This document shows positions 51,368-60,245 of a stretch of 64,000 nucleotides of DNA, piece after piece. The position numbers and the translations under genes were made by a program. Source of the stretch: JBBQNR01 sp963774075. GTDB taxonomy: Bacteria; Actinomycetota; Thermoleophilia; Solirubrobacterales; JBBDJG01. Each line of letters opens with the position of its first letter. Positions within the stretch are counted from its first letter, which is position 1. The notes beneath the pieces were generated by a model. The model made no database searches and was not told where the DNA came from. It saw only the letters and a list, made by a program, of their open reading frames with translations. The stretch is from contig CAVZDP010000009.1 in the NCBI GenBank assembly GCA_963774075.1, positions 186,001 through 250,000 on the forward strand, written 5' to 3'.

Positions 51368-51640
51368 ATGAACTCAACTACCCAGACACTGATCTGCCCC
51401 AAATGCGGAAGCGAGATGCGCAGCTACGAGCGAAACGGAGTGCACGTCGATCAGTGCACCGGCTGCAAGGGCCTCTTCCTGGACCGTGGTGAGCTCGAGC
51501 GACTAGTCGAAGCAGAGGGCGCGCACTACGAGAGGGAGTACTCGAGAAGCCACGAGGAGAGAGAGGGCGAGCGTCCGCGCAAGAGCAAGAGCAAGAAGCG
51601 GAGCTTCCTCGAGGGGCTACTGGAAGGCGGCGGCGAATAG
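51368..51640 (+). CDS. TFIIB-type zinc ribbon protein
   Basis: About 90 residues: ICPKCGSEMRSYERNGVHVD then QCTGCKGLFLDRGELERLVE form the zf-TFIIB domain with two CxxC pairs binding one zinc. A charged region and a basic KSKSKKRSFLEGLLEGG tail follow. The family occurs in bacteria as small cytoplasmic proteins of unclear function. ATG 51368 or 51362 may start it. Confidence 0.85.
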   Translation: MNSTTQTLICPKCGSEMRSYERNGVHVDQCTGCKGLFLDRGELERLVEAEGAHYEREYSRSHEEREGERPRKSKSKKRSFLEGLLEGGGE

Positions 51641-51835
51641 GGCGCAGCTGCGCAGGGATGCTCGATTTGCGAGACGCGGCCCAAGGCAATGCTTCGGGCC
51701 GCGTCTCTTCTTGTGGGCGTCACGCCGCGGCGGCGGCCTTTCACGGGGCTGGCGCTTCCTTGATTTACGAGCGTATGCGGGTAACGTTGCGAGGTCTCGA
51801 TTCCCTGGGCTGCCTTAGAAGGGGTGTCAACACGC

Positions 51836-52483
51836 ATGGCGCGCTTCCGCCAAGAACCAACCACCGCTGACGACCATCTGAACGCGCTCGTAAGCGCCAC
51901 GGAGCAGTTCAAGTCGTCTGTAGAGCGCCAGGCCGCGGACGTGATAGAGGCCGCGGAGGCGCGGGCGAGCGAGATCGAGCGAGACGCGGCCCGTAAGGCG
52001 GAAGAGATCGAGCGTGAGGCCGAGCGTGAGGTCGAGCGGGAAGCCAGCGCATTGGAGGGCCTCCTTGAAAAGCGCTCGCGTCTGGCCTCACAAATGCTCG
52101 AGAGTGTCGAGCGGCTCGAGCGCTCGGTTCACGAAGCGGTCAGTGCGTTTCGCACGGAGCTCGAAAGCGTCCAGCCGCCCGAAAGAGCGGAGAATCCGAC
52201 GAATATCGAAGGCACTCCCGAGGAAGCCGCTGCAGCCGGACTCGTCTCACCCGGGTCCATGAACGCGCCGGCGCCCCCGCAAGTCATGGAAAGCCTGCGC
52301 AACCAAATCCAGAGCGTGCTGGAGAACAGCGAATCGAGAAAGAGGGGGGAGGACCTGATGATGCGCCTCGAGGTTGGCGAGGACGCGGTCGCCTCCGACG
52401 AGACTCGTGCGAGCGAGGAAGAAGACCCCTCGTCCAGACGAAGCCGCCGGCGGGAGCTCCGCCGTCGCCGCAGGGCGAAGTAG
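51836..52483 (+). CDS. Coiled-coil hypothetical protein
   Basis: ATG 51836 opens about 215 residues. Residues 15-110 are a long coiled coil (LVSATEQFKSSVERQAADVI, ASEIERDAARKAEEIEREAE, LLEKRSRLASQMLESVERLE). A Pro/Ala-rich linker and a helix (SLRNQIQSVLENSESRKRGE) follow, and the tail is very basic (RRSRRRELRRRRRAK). This resembles DivIVA/ATP-synthase-b-like helical proteins only in composition. The basic tail could bind nucleic acid or membrane. A GTG at 51824 is an alternative start. Confidence 0.65.
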   Translation: MARFRQEPTTADDHLNALVSATEQFKSSVERQAADVIEAAEARASEIERDAARKAEEIEREAEREVEREASALEGLLEKRSRLASQMLESVERLERSVHEAVSAFRTELESVQPPERAENPTNIEGTPEEAAAAGLVSPGSMNAPAPPQVMESLRNQIQSVLENSESRKRGEDLMMRLEVGEDAVASDETRASEEEDPSSRRSRRRELRRRRRAK

Positions 52484-52616
52484 ACCTCGCCGGTCGGCCC
52501 TTCAGCGCTTGGGTTGCCCCCCTCAGGCGTGTCTGATCGCTGGCCGGGCGATCTTGATGTTCCTCTCCGATCCGAGTAATGTCGGCCGCTCGTTCTAGTA
52601 AGGAGGTGGCACAGCT

Positions 52617-52898
52617 GTGTACGTAGGAGTAATGCACCGCATCAAGGACCCGAAGGCCATGATGGAGCGTGGTCAAAGCCTTAGCGACCCCGCTAATGCG
52701 CCACCCGGAGTGGTAGGGCACCAGTTCTGTCCGAGCACGGATCTCTCGGTGGCCACCTGCGTCTGGGAGGGTGACTCTGTCGACGCGGTTCGGGACCACA
52801 TCGACGGAACCCTGGGCGACTCCAGCGAGAACTCGTACTTCGAGATCAGCACGGAGCACGCGATGGGGCTTCCGCAGCAAGCAGCCGCGCGAGCCTAG
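52617..52898 (+). CDS. Small conserved hypothetical protein (ABM-like fold possible)
   Basis: GTG 52617 lies 10 nt after AAGGAGG. The 93-residue product, YVGVMHRIKDPKAMMERGQS, GVVGHQFCPSTDLSVATCVW, EGDSVDAVRDHIDGTLGD, SSENSYFEISTEHAMGLP, has a strand-helix-strand layout similar to dimeric alpha-beta barrel proteins. I cannot assign a named family. It looks cytoplasmic and stands alone before a terminator. Confidence 0.7.
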   Translation: MYVGVMHRIKDPKAMMERGQSLSDPANAPPGVVGHQFCPSTDLSVATCVWEGDSVDAVRDHIDGTLGDSSENSYFEISTEHAMGLPQQAAARA

Positions 52899-53044
52899 AG
52901 CCGCAAGGCAAGGCTTTCTCTCGGGGAGCGTCTTCTAGGGAGGGCGCTCCCTGCTTTCCGCCGGCCTGTCGGTAGGCGATGTCGCAGGAGGCGCACCGCC
53001 CGAGGCAAACAACGGCTCGAGGCCGCCGAGGGTAGCCCGGCCCC

Positions 53045-53071
53045 GGCGCTCGGGCGCGAGGCCCGAGCGCC
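53045..53071. terminator. Perfect bidirectional terminator hairpin
   Basis: GGCGCTCGGGC (53045-53055) pairs fully with GCCCGAGCGCC (53061-53071), loop GCGAG. It lies between the convergent gene ending at 52898 and the sulfatase ending at 53082. An 11-bp GC stem without a T-run is usual in high-GC actinobacteria. Confidence 0.75.
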
Positions 53072-53081
53072 TGGGCTCAAT

Positions 53082-55568
53082 CTACGGACAGGCCGGCTTA
53101 CCAGGAACCGGAGAGCCGGCCCGGCCGGCGCACAGACGGTAGTCAGCGAGCCGACTCGACAGCGTCGCCGCGCTCGGACTCGAGGGCGGATCATCGGCTG
53201 TCGGTTCGCCATCGGTCCCATACACATTCGCGAGCTGATGCGGATCCGATGTCAGGTTGTAGTACTCCCGGAAGTCGATCAGTAGGGACTCGTTCTCCGG
53301 AGTCGCCGGGTCGTCGTCTTTGTAGGTCTCGATGTATTGGTACGTCGGCGTTCGGATCGAGGCCCAGCCGTTCCCGCCGAACATCTCGGTGAGGATCCCG
53401 TTCGGCCGCGTCTGCGTGCTGCCGAGAAGCGACATCCCGTCGTTCGGGAGCGCCTGGACGATGTCCGGGTCGGAAGTATTGTTGACGGCCTGGATCGCGG
53501 TTTGCGCCATGTCGATGTTCGCGACCATGCGGTTATCGCTTACGCCGGCTGGCACCTGTCCCGGCCAGCGAACGTAGAACGGGATCCTGATCGAGTCGGT
53601 GTAGGGCTTCCCCTTACCGGCCAGCCCGCACGTCATGCCGTTCGGGAATGCTGCCGGCTTCCAAGTCTTCCAGCAACCCTGGAGATCATGCAATGAGACC
53701 TTGCCGTCCCGCGGTTCTCCGTTTGGCCCTGGATCGTCTCGCCAATACTCGTGTTGCCACAGGCCGTGCTCACGCCACATGAACCCGTTGTCCGAGACGA
53801 AGAACGCGAGCGTGTTGTGCTCGCCCGTCTGCTCGAGCTTGCGCATCACCGCGTCGACCGTGTCGTCGACTGACATGAGCGACCTGAGTTGCTGCGTGCG
53901 CCATCCAGGAGACACCCCGGTCGGTGTGTTCATGTCGAAAATCAACTTCTGGTCACCAAACGGCAGCGGCGGCTTGTCGCTCTGGTCTGATTCGTTGTGC
54001 GAGGCGTTCGGAGTGAAGGCCGGCACCGAGGCGGACGCGTACTGGGCCTCTGGCGCCATTGGATGGTGTGGCGCGTTCATTGCGAGGTAGAGGAAGAATG
54101 GCGCCTGCCCCTGACTCGCCTGCTCGATGAACTGGGTCGCCCTGTTGCGAACGTAGTGCACCGAGTAAGGCGACTCGGGGGCGTCTGACCTGCCGAGGCG
54201 GTCCGGCTGGCACTCGTTCGGTGTGTTGAGAGCCGGATAGCGCTTCAAGCCGCCGTTCTTCTCATACGAGTCGAACGGGCAGAAACCGCTGCTCTCGGGG
54301 TGTGCGCCTGGGCTCTGCGCATAGTTGTCCACCAGGGCGTAGTCGTCCCATACCGGTGGCGGCTCCGTACGGTTGAACCCGTTCAGGTACTTGCCGTAGA
54401 TCGCGGTCTGATAGCCGGCGGACTTGAGGTATGCCGGCAAAGAGGTGGGCACGTCGTCGGAGAAATTCGCGCCATCGTTGTTCGTCCTCACCTCGTGGTT
54501 GTGGACGTAACGCCCACTTAGGATCGAAGCGCGGGCCGGGCAGCACACCGGGCTCGTCGCAACCGCCTCGGGGAAGGCGCTTCCACCTGGCGTGTTGGTA
54601 GAAGAGCTCCCAGTGTGAAACCACTCCCGCGTCTTGGGCATGACCTGCATCGTCTCTGCGTGCCGTTGGTCGTCCGTGACGATGAATACGACGTTCGGCT
54701 TTGGCTGCGAGTCGCAGGCGTTTGCGAGCGGTGCCCGCTGTTCGGTGTTCGATACGTAGGACTCGTCGACGTAGAAGTCGAGGGGAACGCTCTGCGCGGC
54801 CTCGTCTACGCCGGCGATCCCGAACCGCACGTGGTCGACGTTGCGGAAGGAGTTGTCGCCGTTGGCGTAGTGGTTCTTCGCCGCTGCCGAGACGACCTGC
54901 GTGCCGTTCACGAAGACTTCGTTGTTGGTCGCTGCCGGCGTGTTCTCGTCCAGCTTCTGACGCACGACGACCCAGTTCCAGCAGCCTTCCTTGAGCTCGA
55001 ACGGAGTGCCGATCTCGGTTGCGGCGCTTCCCTGCTGCCAGCGCACCAGACGCGCCTTCTTGTCGGATGGCAGCAACCGGATGCCGCCGAAGTTCGGGTT
55101 CTGGGCATCGGGAACGGTTCTCTGGTTGTCCCAGCGCATGATGTCCAAGCGTCCTTTCAGCTTTGCGCTCTGGCCGCCACTGAACGTGCCTACGGGGAAC
55201 CAGAACGCAGCCCCGTAGTAGCCGTTGTAGTCGTGCGGGACGTCGACGTTGAACTTGCCGCGCGCCCACGGATCACCCGACGGTGGCGAGGTGTAGTGCG
55301 CCTTCGCGGACGAGCTGCCGCCATAGGCGCGGTCCGGGGAGCGCTGGAAGGTGGAGCCGCCCGCCTGCTCGACGTCGTCGTAGCCAGGGAAGGTGCGCAG
55401 GTCGTCCGCCTCGTGCGAGGCGGTGCGCTCGCAGGCGGCAAGCAGCAAGACGATCAACGTTATGAGAGCGGCCGCCGACGCGATCCGTATCCGGCGCTCT
55501 TTGGCGAAGGGGCGGCGCGTCAGACGCGCGAGCAGCAGCAACCGGGCACGCAGAAACGAACCAGACAT
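53082..55568 (-). CDS. Sulfatase fused to an N-terminal lyase-like lectin domain
   Basis: ATG 55568, preceded by GGGGAGG, opens a signal peptide/lipobox-like region (IASAAALITLIVLLLAACER); the LLAAC motif suggests lipid attachment. Residues about 55-280 form a polysaccharide-lyase/heparinase-like jelly roll (DVPHDYNGYYGAAFWFPVGT, CWNWVVVRQKLDEN, HVRFGIAGVDEA). Residues about 290-828 are a type I sulfatase: NVVFIVTDDQRH metal site, ATSPVCCPARASILSGRY with the Cys (about residue 340) converted to formylglycine, GYQTAIYGKYLNGF, and FVSDNGFMWREHG. It would remove sulfate from an extracellular sulfated polysaccharide. It shares its promoter and leader with the gene at 55875-58154. Confidence 0.9.
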   Translation of the reverse strand: MSGSFLRARLLLLARLTRRPFAKERRIRIASAAALITLIVLLLAACERTASHEADDLRTFPGYDDVEQAGGSTFQRSPDRAYGGSSSAKAHYTSPPSGDPWARGKFNVDVPHDYNGYYGAAFWFPVGTFSGGQSAKLKGRLDIMRWDNQRTVPDAQNPNFGGIRLLPSDKKARLVRWQQGSAATEIGTPFELKEGCWNWVVVRQKLDENTPAATNNEVFVNGTQVVSAAAKNHYANGDNSFRNVDHVRFGIAGVDEAAQSVPLDFYVDESYVSNTEQRAPLANACDSQPKPNVVFIVTDDQRHAETMQVMPKTREWFHTGSSSTNTPGGSAFPEAVATSPVCCPARASILSGRYVHNHEVRTNNDGANFSDDVPTSLPAYLKSAGYQTAIYGKYLNGFNRTEPPPVWDDYALVDNYAQSPGAHPESSGFCPFDSYEKNGGLKRYPALNTPNECQPDRLGRSDAPESPYSVHYVRNRATQFIEQASQGQAPFFLYLAMNAPHHPMAPEAQYASASVPAFTPNASHNESDQSDKPPLPFGDQKLIFDMNTPTGVSPGWRTQQLRSLMSVDDTVDAVMRKLEQTGEHNTLAFFVSDNGFMWREHGLWQHEYWRDDPGPNGEPRDGKVSLHDLQGCWKTWKPAAFPNGMTCGLAGKGKPYTDSIRIPFYVRWPGQVPAGVSDNRMVANIDMAQTAIQAVNNTSDPDIVQALPNDGMSLLGSTQTRPNGILTEMFGGNGWASIRTPTYQYIETYKDDDPATPENESLLIDFREYYNLTSDPHQLANVYGTDGEPTADDPPSSPSAATLSSRLADYRLCAGRAGSPVPGKPACP

Positions 55569-55723
55569 GGACGACCTCCCCGCGCGTGGCGAAGCCCCCA
55601 GCTCCGTCACGCTTCTGTAGTTGACGGCCGTTGATGGCCGTTTCGTTGACCGCCCCAACCACCGAGCGGTCCTCCCCCGAACGAGAGGCCCGGCAAGATA
55701 ACGACATGCCGGGGCGATGTCAA
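55569..55723 (-). promoter_or_regulatory. Sulfatase promoter and structured leader (copy 1)
   Basis: On the minus strand TTGACA (55718-55723) and TATCTT (55695-55700) are separated by 17 bp. The roughly 120-nt leader contains hairpin ACGGCC-ATCAAC-GGCCGT and a longer one, GCGTG...AGCTGGGGGCT...CACGC, ending before GGGGAGG. It matches 58155-58308 at nearly every position. Confidence 0.75.
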
Positions 55724-55811
55724 GAAAACATAAAGGCGAGCGGACTTCAGCGCACCTCGCGCACCTGTTCACGCCACATGCGCTGCTTCTCCAGGTTGTT
55801 CCCCGAAACGA

Positions 55812-55843
55812 GTGAGCGGTGTGTGAACCACCACACCGCTCAC
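55812..55843 (-). terminator. Terminator after the GH43-like gene
   Basis: GTGAGCGGTGTG (55812-55823) pairs perfectly with CACACCGCTCAC (55832-55843), loop 8 nt. It begins 31 bp beyond the stop of the GH43-like gene (stop at 55875) in its direction of transcription. Confidence 0.7.
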
Positions 55844-55874
55844 CGTCATTTCTGGACTCAGCGCAGCAGCGAAC

Positions 55875-58154
55875 TCAGGAGCCCGGTGGGCACCCTCCTG
55901 AGGGCCTGGGCATCAGCTCGAGCGGCTCGGTTGGCACGCTCTCACGCCCCTGTGCGTCGTAGGCGGCTACCCGGTATTTCCATCTCTTGCAGTTCGCAAC
56001 GGTCTCGAACGTGCCGTTGGACGTCGTGTTGAAGCGCGGCGACCATGCTCCGGTGTCGGGATTCCACTTGTAGACGCGGAACCCGCCGCCCGGAGGCCGC
56101 GTGCCCAGCCAGTACATGGTGACGAACCCGTCCTGCTCGGAGCCCGAGAACGAGCCCGGAGTGGACGGGCCGATGGGCCCTCGCTGATTCAGGCTGACCG
56201 ACGAGCGGTCGATCCACATCAGAGTCGCGTTGCCCTGGCTGCGATCGGCGTAGCCGTACTGGATGCGATTCGGCACGCCGGTGCTGTTGTCATAGGCGTT
56301 GACGGCGGTCGAGCCGATGATGCCGTTCGCATCTGTGACCGGTCGACCGTCGACGTAGACCTCGCTGAACGGTGCGTTCGACGGGTTGGACTCGAGCTTC
56401 TGGTGCACCTCCAACCACACCCATCTGCCTTCGGGAATGGTGAACGACGGCCCGATCGTGTCCTCGGACCCGCCAGTCACTCCGCGCACGAGCCGGTAGC
56501 GGTCGTCCGTGCCGAGCACGATGCCGCCGTAGCGCGAGGGCGACGGAGGCACGGCGGTGGAGTTGTGCCAGCGCATGATTGCCACCCTGTCGTTCGCGGC
56601 CGCGAAGGCGTTTTGCAGGAAGAACGCCGAGCCGTACCAGACGTCCTTGCCGTTCGGCCAGCTGACGTTGAAGCTTCCCCACGGGCCGGTGTTGCCTCCG
56701 AGCGAGGTGAGCTTGGCCGACTTCGAGCCTTCGTAGGCCGGGAAGGCGCTGTCGATTTCGGACTGTCCCGGCGTGCCGTTCCAGGATGTGTCGAACCCGG
56801 TCTCGGGGTCCCCGATCTGGCCCGCTTCGAACGTCGCCAGCCGGTCGCCGGCGGGCTTGGCGTCGAAGCGGATCTTGATCCGGACCAGGTCGCGATTCAG
56901 AGTCTCCGGGCAATCCTGGCTCTGCGTGAAGTAGAGATGTGCGGTCTGCCCGATCGTGTTGAAGTTGCGGTCACTGCTGTCCGGATCGATCAGCGTCGGA
57001 ACGCGGATCCCGAGGTTCGGATTGGTGCAGGCCCGAGAGTAGGCGGCCGGCGCGTCGACCAGAAGCTTCGGCGCGTCCCAATGGATCAGGTCGTCCGAGA
57101 GCGAGTAGAACACCCCGTCCACTCCTGGCCCGCCGTCCACGCCGATAAAGCTCTGGTCTATGAGCATGTAGCGCTTGAAGTGCCTGCTGTAGACGAGGTT
57201 GTTCGCGAGTGCCCTCGCATCGCTCACGGGCGCGCAGACATGCTCGGCTGGCACGAACGTCCCTGCCTCCGCATAGGGGTCGACGAAGTCGACTGTGAAG
57301 CCGCCCTGAGGGTCGTTGGCGTCCCCGTCCCAGGCGCGCCAGGAATCTGGATCTTCCAGATTGTCCGAACGCATCACGCATGTGCCACGGGTTTGAGCCA
57401 TAAACGCCTCAGCCCGGAACAGCGCGTAGTACCAGCCATCCTTCTTCACGATGTTCGTGGGCTGGAAGTAGCCCTTGGAGATCGGCGGTCCTGAGTTGTA
57501 CTGATAGGGGTGCGTCGCGACTAGGTGATTTGGAGCGGTCGCGTGGGTGTACAGGTCCCCGCGGTTCGTGGACTTCGCAAGCGTGATCTGGTTGTACCAG
57601 CACTGTGCCGGAAACTCGGGCGGAGGAGGAGGATCTGGGCACTGCCCGGCGTGCTCCCAGCCGTGGTACTCGTTGTGAACGAGCGCGTGAAACGTCTGAC
57701 CATCCTCAGTGAAGGGCGAGACGAGCCACTCCCACCTGTCGAAGGCAGCGGGGTTGGTGTTCTTGTGAGAGGTGTGAATTACCGGACACTCGACCGTGAA
57801 GCTCGCGGGATCCTGGAGGTTGCCGCCGCTTCCTATGATGCGGCGAGTGTGAGCGCCGGAGGTGTCCTGGCCATTCGCCTTTCTGGTTCCGGCGTGGGAC
57901 ATGATCAGCGCCACGCGGCCCGACGCGTCCCGTACAGCCCGCGTCCCGGCGTCCTGGAAGAAATGCTCGTCCCCGCACCAGAAGGTCTGCGGCGCGGGGG
58001 GCTCGGAGCGGTCGAAGACCGTCTCGTAGCTTCCGATCGGCGTGATGTTGGTGCCGAAGTTGTAGGCGGCATCCGCCGTCGTAGGCACGATCAAGAGACC
58101 CGCGATCATTGAAGCGAGCAGCAACAGCCGCGCGCGCACGCACGAACCAGACAT
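55875..58154 (-). CDS. Secreted GH43-like propeller protein with lyase-like lectin and Fn3-like domains
   Basis: ATG 58154 opens a signal peptide (LLLLASMIAGLLIVPTTADA). Residues about 30-400 contain five-bladed-propeller features of GH43/GH32 clans: FWCGDEHFFQDAGTRAVRD, KSTNRGDLYTHATAPNHLVA, YFQPTNIVKKDGWYYALFRA and YSLSDDLIHWDAPKLLVDAP. Residues about 405-640 are a heparinase/polysaccharide-lyase-like jelly roll (WNGTPGQSEIDSAFPAYEG, WLEVHQKLESNPSNAPFSEV), similar in plan to that in the sulfatase. The last 100 residues are Fn3-like. Three acidic residues for GH43 catalysis are not securely identified. It probably binds or cleaves the same polysaccharide as the sulfatase. Confidence 0.8.
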   Translation of the reverse strand: MSGSCVRARLLLLASMIAGLLIVPTTADAAYNFGTNITPIGSYETVFDRSEPPAPQTFWCGDEHFFQDAGTRAVRDASGRVALIMSHAGTRKANGQDTSGAHTRRIIGSGGNLQDPASFTVECPVIHTSHKNTNPAAFDRWEWLVSPFTEDGQTFHALVHNEYHGWEHAGQCPDPPPPPEFPAQCWYNQITLAKSTNRGDLYTHATAPNHLVATHPYQYNSGPPISKGYFQPTNIVKKDGWYYALFRAEAFMAQTRGTCVMRSDNLEDPDSWRAWDGDANDPQGGFTVDFVDPYAEAGTFVPAEHVCAPVSDARALANNLVYSRHFKRYMLIDQSFIGVDGGPGVDGVFYSLSDDLIHWDAPKLLVDAPAAYSRACTNPNLGIRVPTLIDPDSSDRNFNTIGQTAHLYFTQSQDCPETLNRDLVRIKIRFDAKPAGDRLATFEAGQIGDPETGFDTSWNGTPGQSEIDSAFPAYEGSKSAKLTSLGGNTGPWGSFNVSWPNGKDVWYGSAFFLQNAFAAANDRVAIMRWHNSTAVPPSPSRYGGIVLGTDDRYRLVRGVTGGSEDTIGPSFTIPEGRWVWLEVHQKLESNPSNAPFSEVYVDGRPVTDANGIIGSTAVNAYDNSTGVPNRIQYGYADRSQGNATLMWIDRSSVSLNQRGPIGPSTPGSFSGSEQDGFVTMYWLGTRPPGGGFRVYKWNPDTGAWSPRFNTTSNGTFETVANCKRWKYRVAAYDAQGRESVPTEPLELMPRPSGGCPPGS

Positions 58155-58308
58155 GGACGACCTCCCCGCGCATGGCGAAGCCCCCAGCTCCGTCACGCTT
58201 CTGTAGTTGACGGCCGTTCCATGGCCCGTTTCGTTGACCACCCCAACATCGAGCGGTCTCCCCCAACGAGAGGCCCGGCAAGATAACGACCTGCCGGGGC
58301 GATGTCAA
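58155..58308 (-). promoter_or_regulatory. GH43-like gene promoter and structured leader (copy 2)
   Basis: TTGACA (58303-58308), 17 bp, TATCTT (58280-58285) on the minus strand. The leader repeats copy 1 with scattered changes. In the long hairpin the CACGC arm becomes CATGC, which changes a G-C pair to G-U and keeps the stem. In the shorter hairpin the change adds a bulge. Such pair-preserving change favours a functional RNA. Confidence 0.75.
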
Positions 58309-58342
58309 GAAAACATAAAGGCGAGCGGACCCGCCTGGCCCG

Positions 58343-59380
58343 TTAGAGGCGCAGCGACACGGTCGACTTCACCGTGCTCGTGTTTCCGGCCGCGTCCTTC
58401 AGGCTGATCGTGAGCTTCGCCTTGATCTTCCGGTGCCGTTTCAGGGCGCGCCTGATCGGCCCGCGAGCCTTCTTCGATATGCGCAGCTTCAGCTTCGTCG
58501 CAACATTCTGCTCGAGCGAAGCGGTCGACCGCTTGAGCCGATAGACCTTCGACGCGTTCGCGACGTTGATCGTCCCGTTCACCGTCGCTGTTGCCGCCTC
58601 GTCGGTGGTGATCCTCACGGAGACCGTATGGTCCTTCACGGAGTAGCGCTTCGTCGCGACCGTCGCGTGCGGTGGAGTCTTGTCCGTTTCCTGAGGTGTC
58701 TCTGGCGCCGGATTGGCAGTCGGGCAGGCGCCCTGAGTCGAGGCGCTGGTCGCGCAGCCGTCCTGGGTCTCGTCGCCGTATCCATCACCGTCCGCGTCCG
58801 GCTCGATCGAGGCCGTGACGTTCAGCAGGTAGATGTTCGAGTAGGTACTTGCAAGGCTGGCGTTCGATCCCGTTGCGACCTCCGGGTTCGCGCTGCCCTG
58901 GTGCATCAGGTCGCCTACCCCGCCGCTGAACGCGCACGATGCGCCGCCGCCGATGGGGAAGCCGAGGTTGCCAACATAGAGCCCGAGCCTGTCGCCCGCC
59001 TGGACCGGGATCCGCGTCAAGAACGAGTTGACCGAGCTGGCGGTCAGCGTCTGCACGCCCGAGCTGCCGACCAGTGTGTAGGTCGTTCCGCTGACGAGCC
59101 GGAAGACACGCAGACCAAGCTCGCGCCCGGTCGCAGCGTTTGCCTTGTGGCTCCAGGTGGAGACGACCCCGGCTGCCGGCGCGAGGTAGGACGGGCCGGC
59201 GCTCGTGTCCTGGACCCAGTAGCTCGTTCCCACGCAGCTCGCGCCCGGCGTTCCCGGGTCGAGCTGGCCGATCGTGGTCGCCGCCGACGCGCTCACTGGA
59301 AAGACGAGAACCGAGAGCCCGATCATCAGCGCAGCAACGCGCGGCACAATCGCCACATGGGTGAGGGGAAGCTTGACCAT
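58343..59380 (-). CDS. Secreted beta-sandwich protein with C-terminal Ig-like domain
   Basis: The 345-residue protein has a signal peptide (VAALMIGLSVLVFPVSASAA) and a jelly-roll domain (QLDPGTPGASCVGTSYWVQD, AGVVSTWSHKANAATGRELG, RVFRLVSGTTYTLVGSSGVQ), followed by a type 3 thrombospondin-like calcium turn (DADGDGYGDETQDGC). A C-terminal Ig-like repeat (DKTPPHATVATKRYSVKDHT to NTSTVKSTVSLRL) common in Solirubrobacter-type secreted proteins ends it. No catalytic residues are visible. It sits between the polysaccharide genes and the Tad locus with its own promoter region (59381-59534). Confidence 0.75.
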   Translation of the reverse strand: MVKLPLTHVAIVPRVAALMIGLSVLVFPVSASAATTIGQLDPGTPGASCVGTSYWVQDTSAGPSYLAPAAGVVSTWSHKANAATGRELGLRVFRLVSGTTYTLVGSSGVQTLTASSVNSFLTRIPVQAGDRLGLYVGNLGFPIGGGASCAFSGGVGDLMHQGSANPEVATGSNASLASTYSNIYLLNVTASIEPDADGDGYGDETQDGCATSASTQGACPTANPAPETPQETDKTPPHATVATKRYSVKDHTVSVRITTDEAATATVNGTINVANASKVYRLKRSTASLEQNVATKLKLRISKKARGPIRRALKRHRKIKAKLTISLKDAAGNTSTVKSTVSLRL

Positions 59381-59534
59381 GGATGTTCGTTATCGGCACG
59401 CGGCGCGGTAACTCGACTCCGGCTGGACCGATCGCCTGGGGCGACACGGTGGGGGCGAATCTGACGCCTCCCGGCACTTAACCCTTTGAAGGGTGAACCG
59501 GCTGCCCCTGCAGCCACGGCAACGAGGAGGTGAC

Positions 59535-60245
59535 GTGTCGAGCGGTCAGACCATCATGGTCGTCGAGGACGACGACGCGACGCGAGAGTTCCTGGCGGAC
59601 AACCTGCGGGCCGACAGCTACGGCGTGGTCGCCGCATCGACGGGCCGAGAGGCTTTCAACCTGCTGCAGATGAAGGAGTGCGATCTGCTGCTTCTCGACG
59701 TGATGCTGCCGGACGCGTCCGGCTATGAGATGTGCAACCGCCTTCGCTCAGCGGACGGGCTTGCGCAACGGGTGGACCCCGACCTGCCCGTGATCCTGCT
59801 CACGGGGCGGGCGTCGGAGGCCGATCGCGTCCGCGGTTTCTCGCGTGGGGCCGACGACTATGTCGTGAAGCCGTTCCACTACCCGGAGCTGGTGGCTCGC
59901 ATTGCCGCCGTGCTTCGGCGGGCGAGTGGGCGCCGGGACCAGGGCGTGCTCCAGGTGGGCGAGCTTCGCGTCGACCCGGTCTCGAGGGAGGTCACGATCG
60001 ACGGCAGGCGCGTGGAGCTCTCGGCGAAGGAGTTCGCCCTGCTTCGCATGCTGGCCGCCGAACCGACCCGCGTCTATACGAAGGAGGAACTGCTGCGAGA
60101 CGTCTGGGGCTTCAAGCTCATGGGCTCGACCCGCACCCTGGACTCTCATGCGAGCCGCGTTCGCCGCAAGCTCGCTCCCTCCGGGCGCAGGTGGGTTGTG
60201 AATGTGTGGGGCGTCGGCTACCGGCTCACCGACCCGGTCGAATGA
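59535..60245 (+). CDS. OmpR/PhoB-type response regulator
   Basis: GTG 59535 is preceded by GAGGAGG 4 nt away. The 236-residue protein has a receiver domain with acidic pocket E11-D12-D13, phospho-acceptor D55 in LLLLDVMLPD, and K in DDYVVKPFHYPEL. A winged-helix domain follows (LSAKEFALLRMLAAEPTRVY, TLDSHASRVRRKL, WGVGYRL). It acts with the histidine kinase whose ATG overlaps its stop (ATGA at 60242). Position at the head of the Tad/Flp genes suggests it controls pilus expression. Confidence 0.93.
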   Translation: MSSGQTIMVVEDDDATREFLADNLRADSYGVVAASTGREAFNLLQMKECDLLLLDVMLPDASGYEMCNRLRSADGLAQRVDPDLPVILLTGRASEADRVRGFSRGADDYVVKPFHYPELVARIAAVLRRASGRRDQGVLQVGELRVDPVSREVTIDGRRVELSAKEFALLRMLAAEPTRVYTKEELLRDVWGFKLMGSTRTLDSHASRVRRKLAPSGRRWVVNVWGVGYRLTDPVE

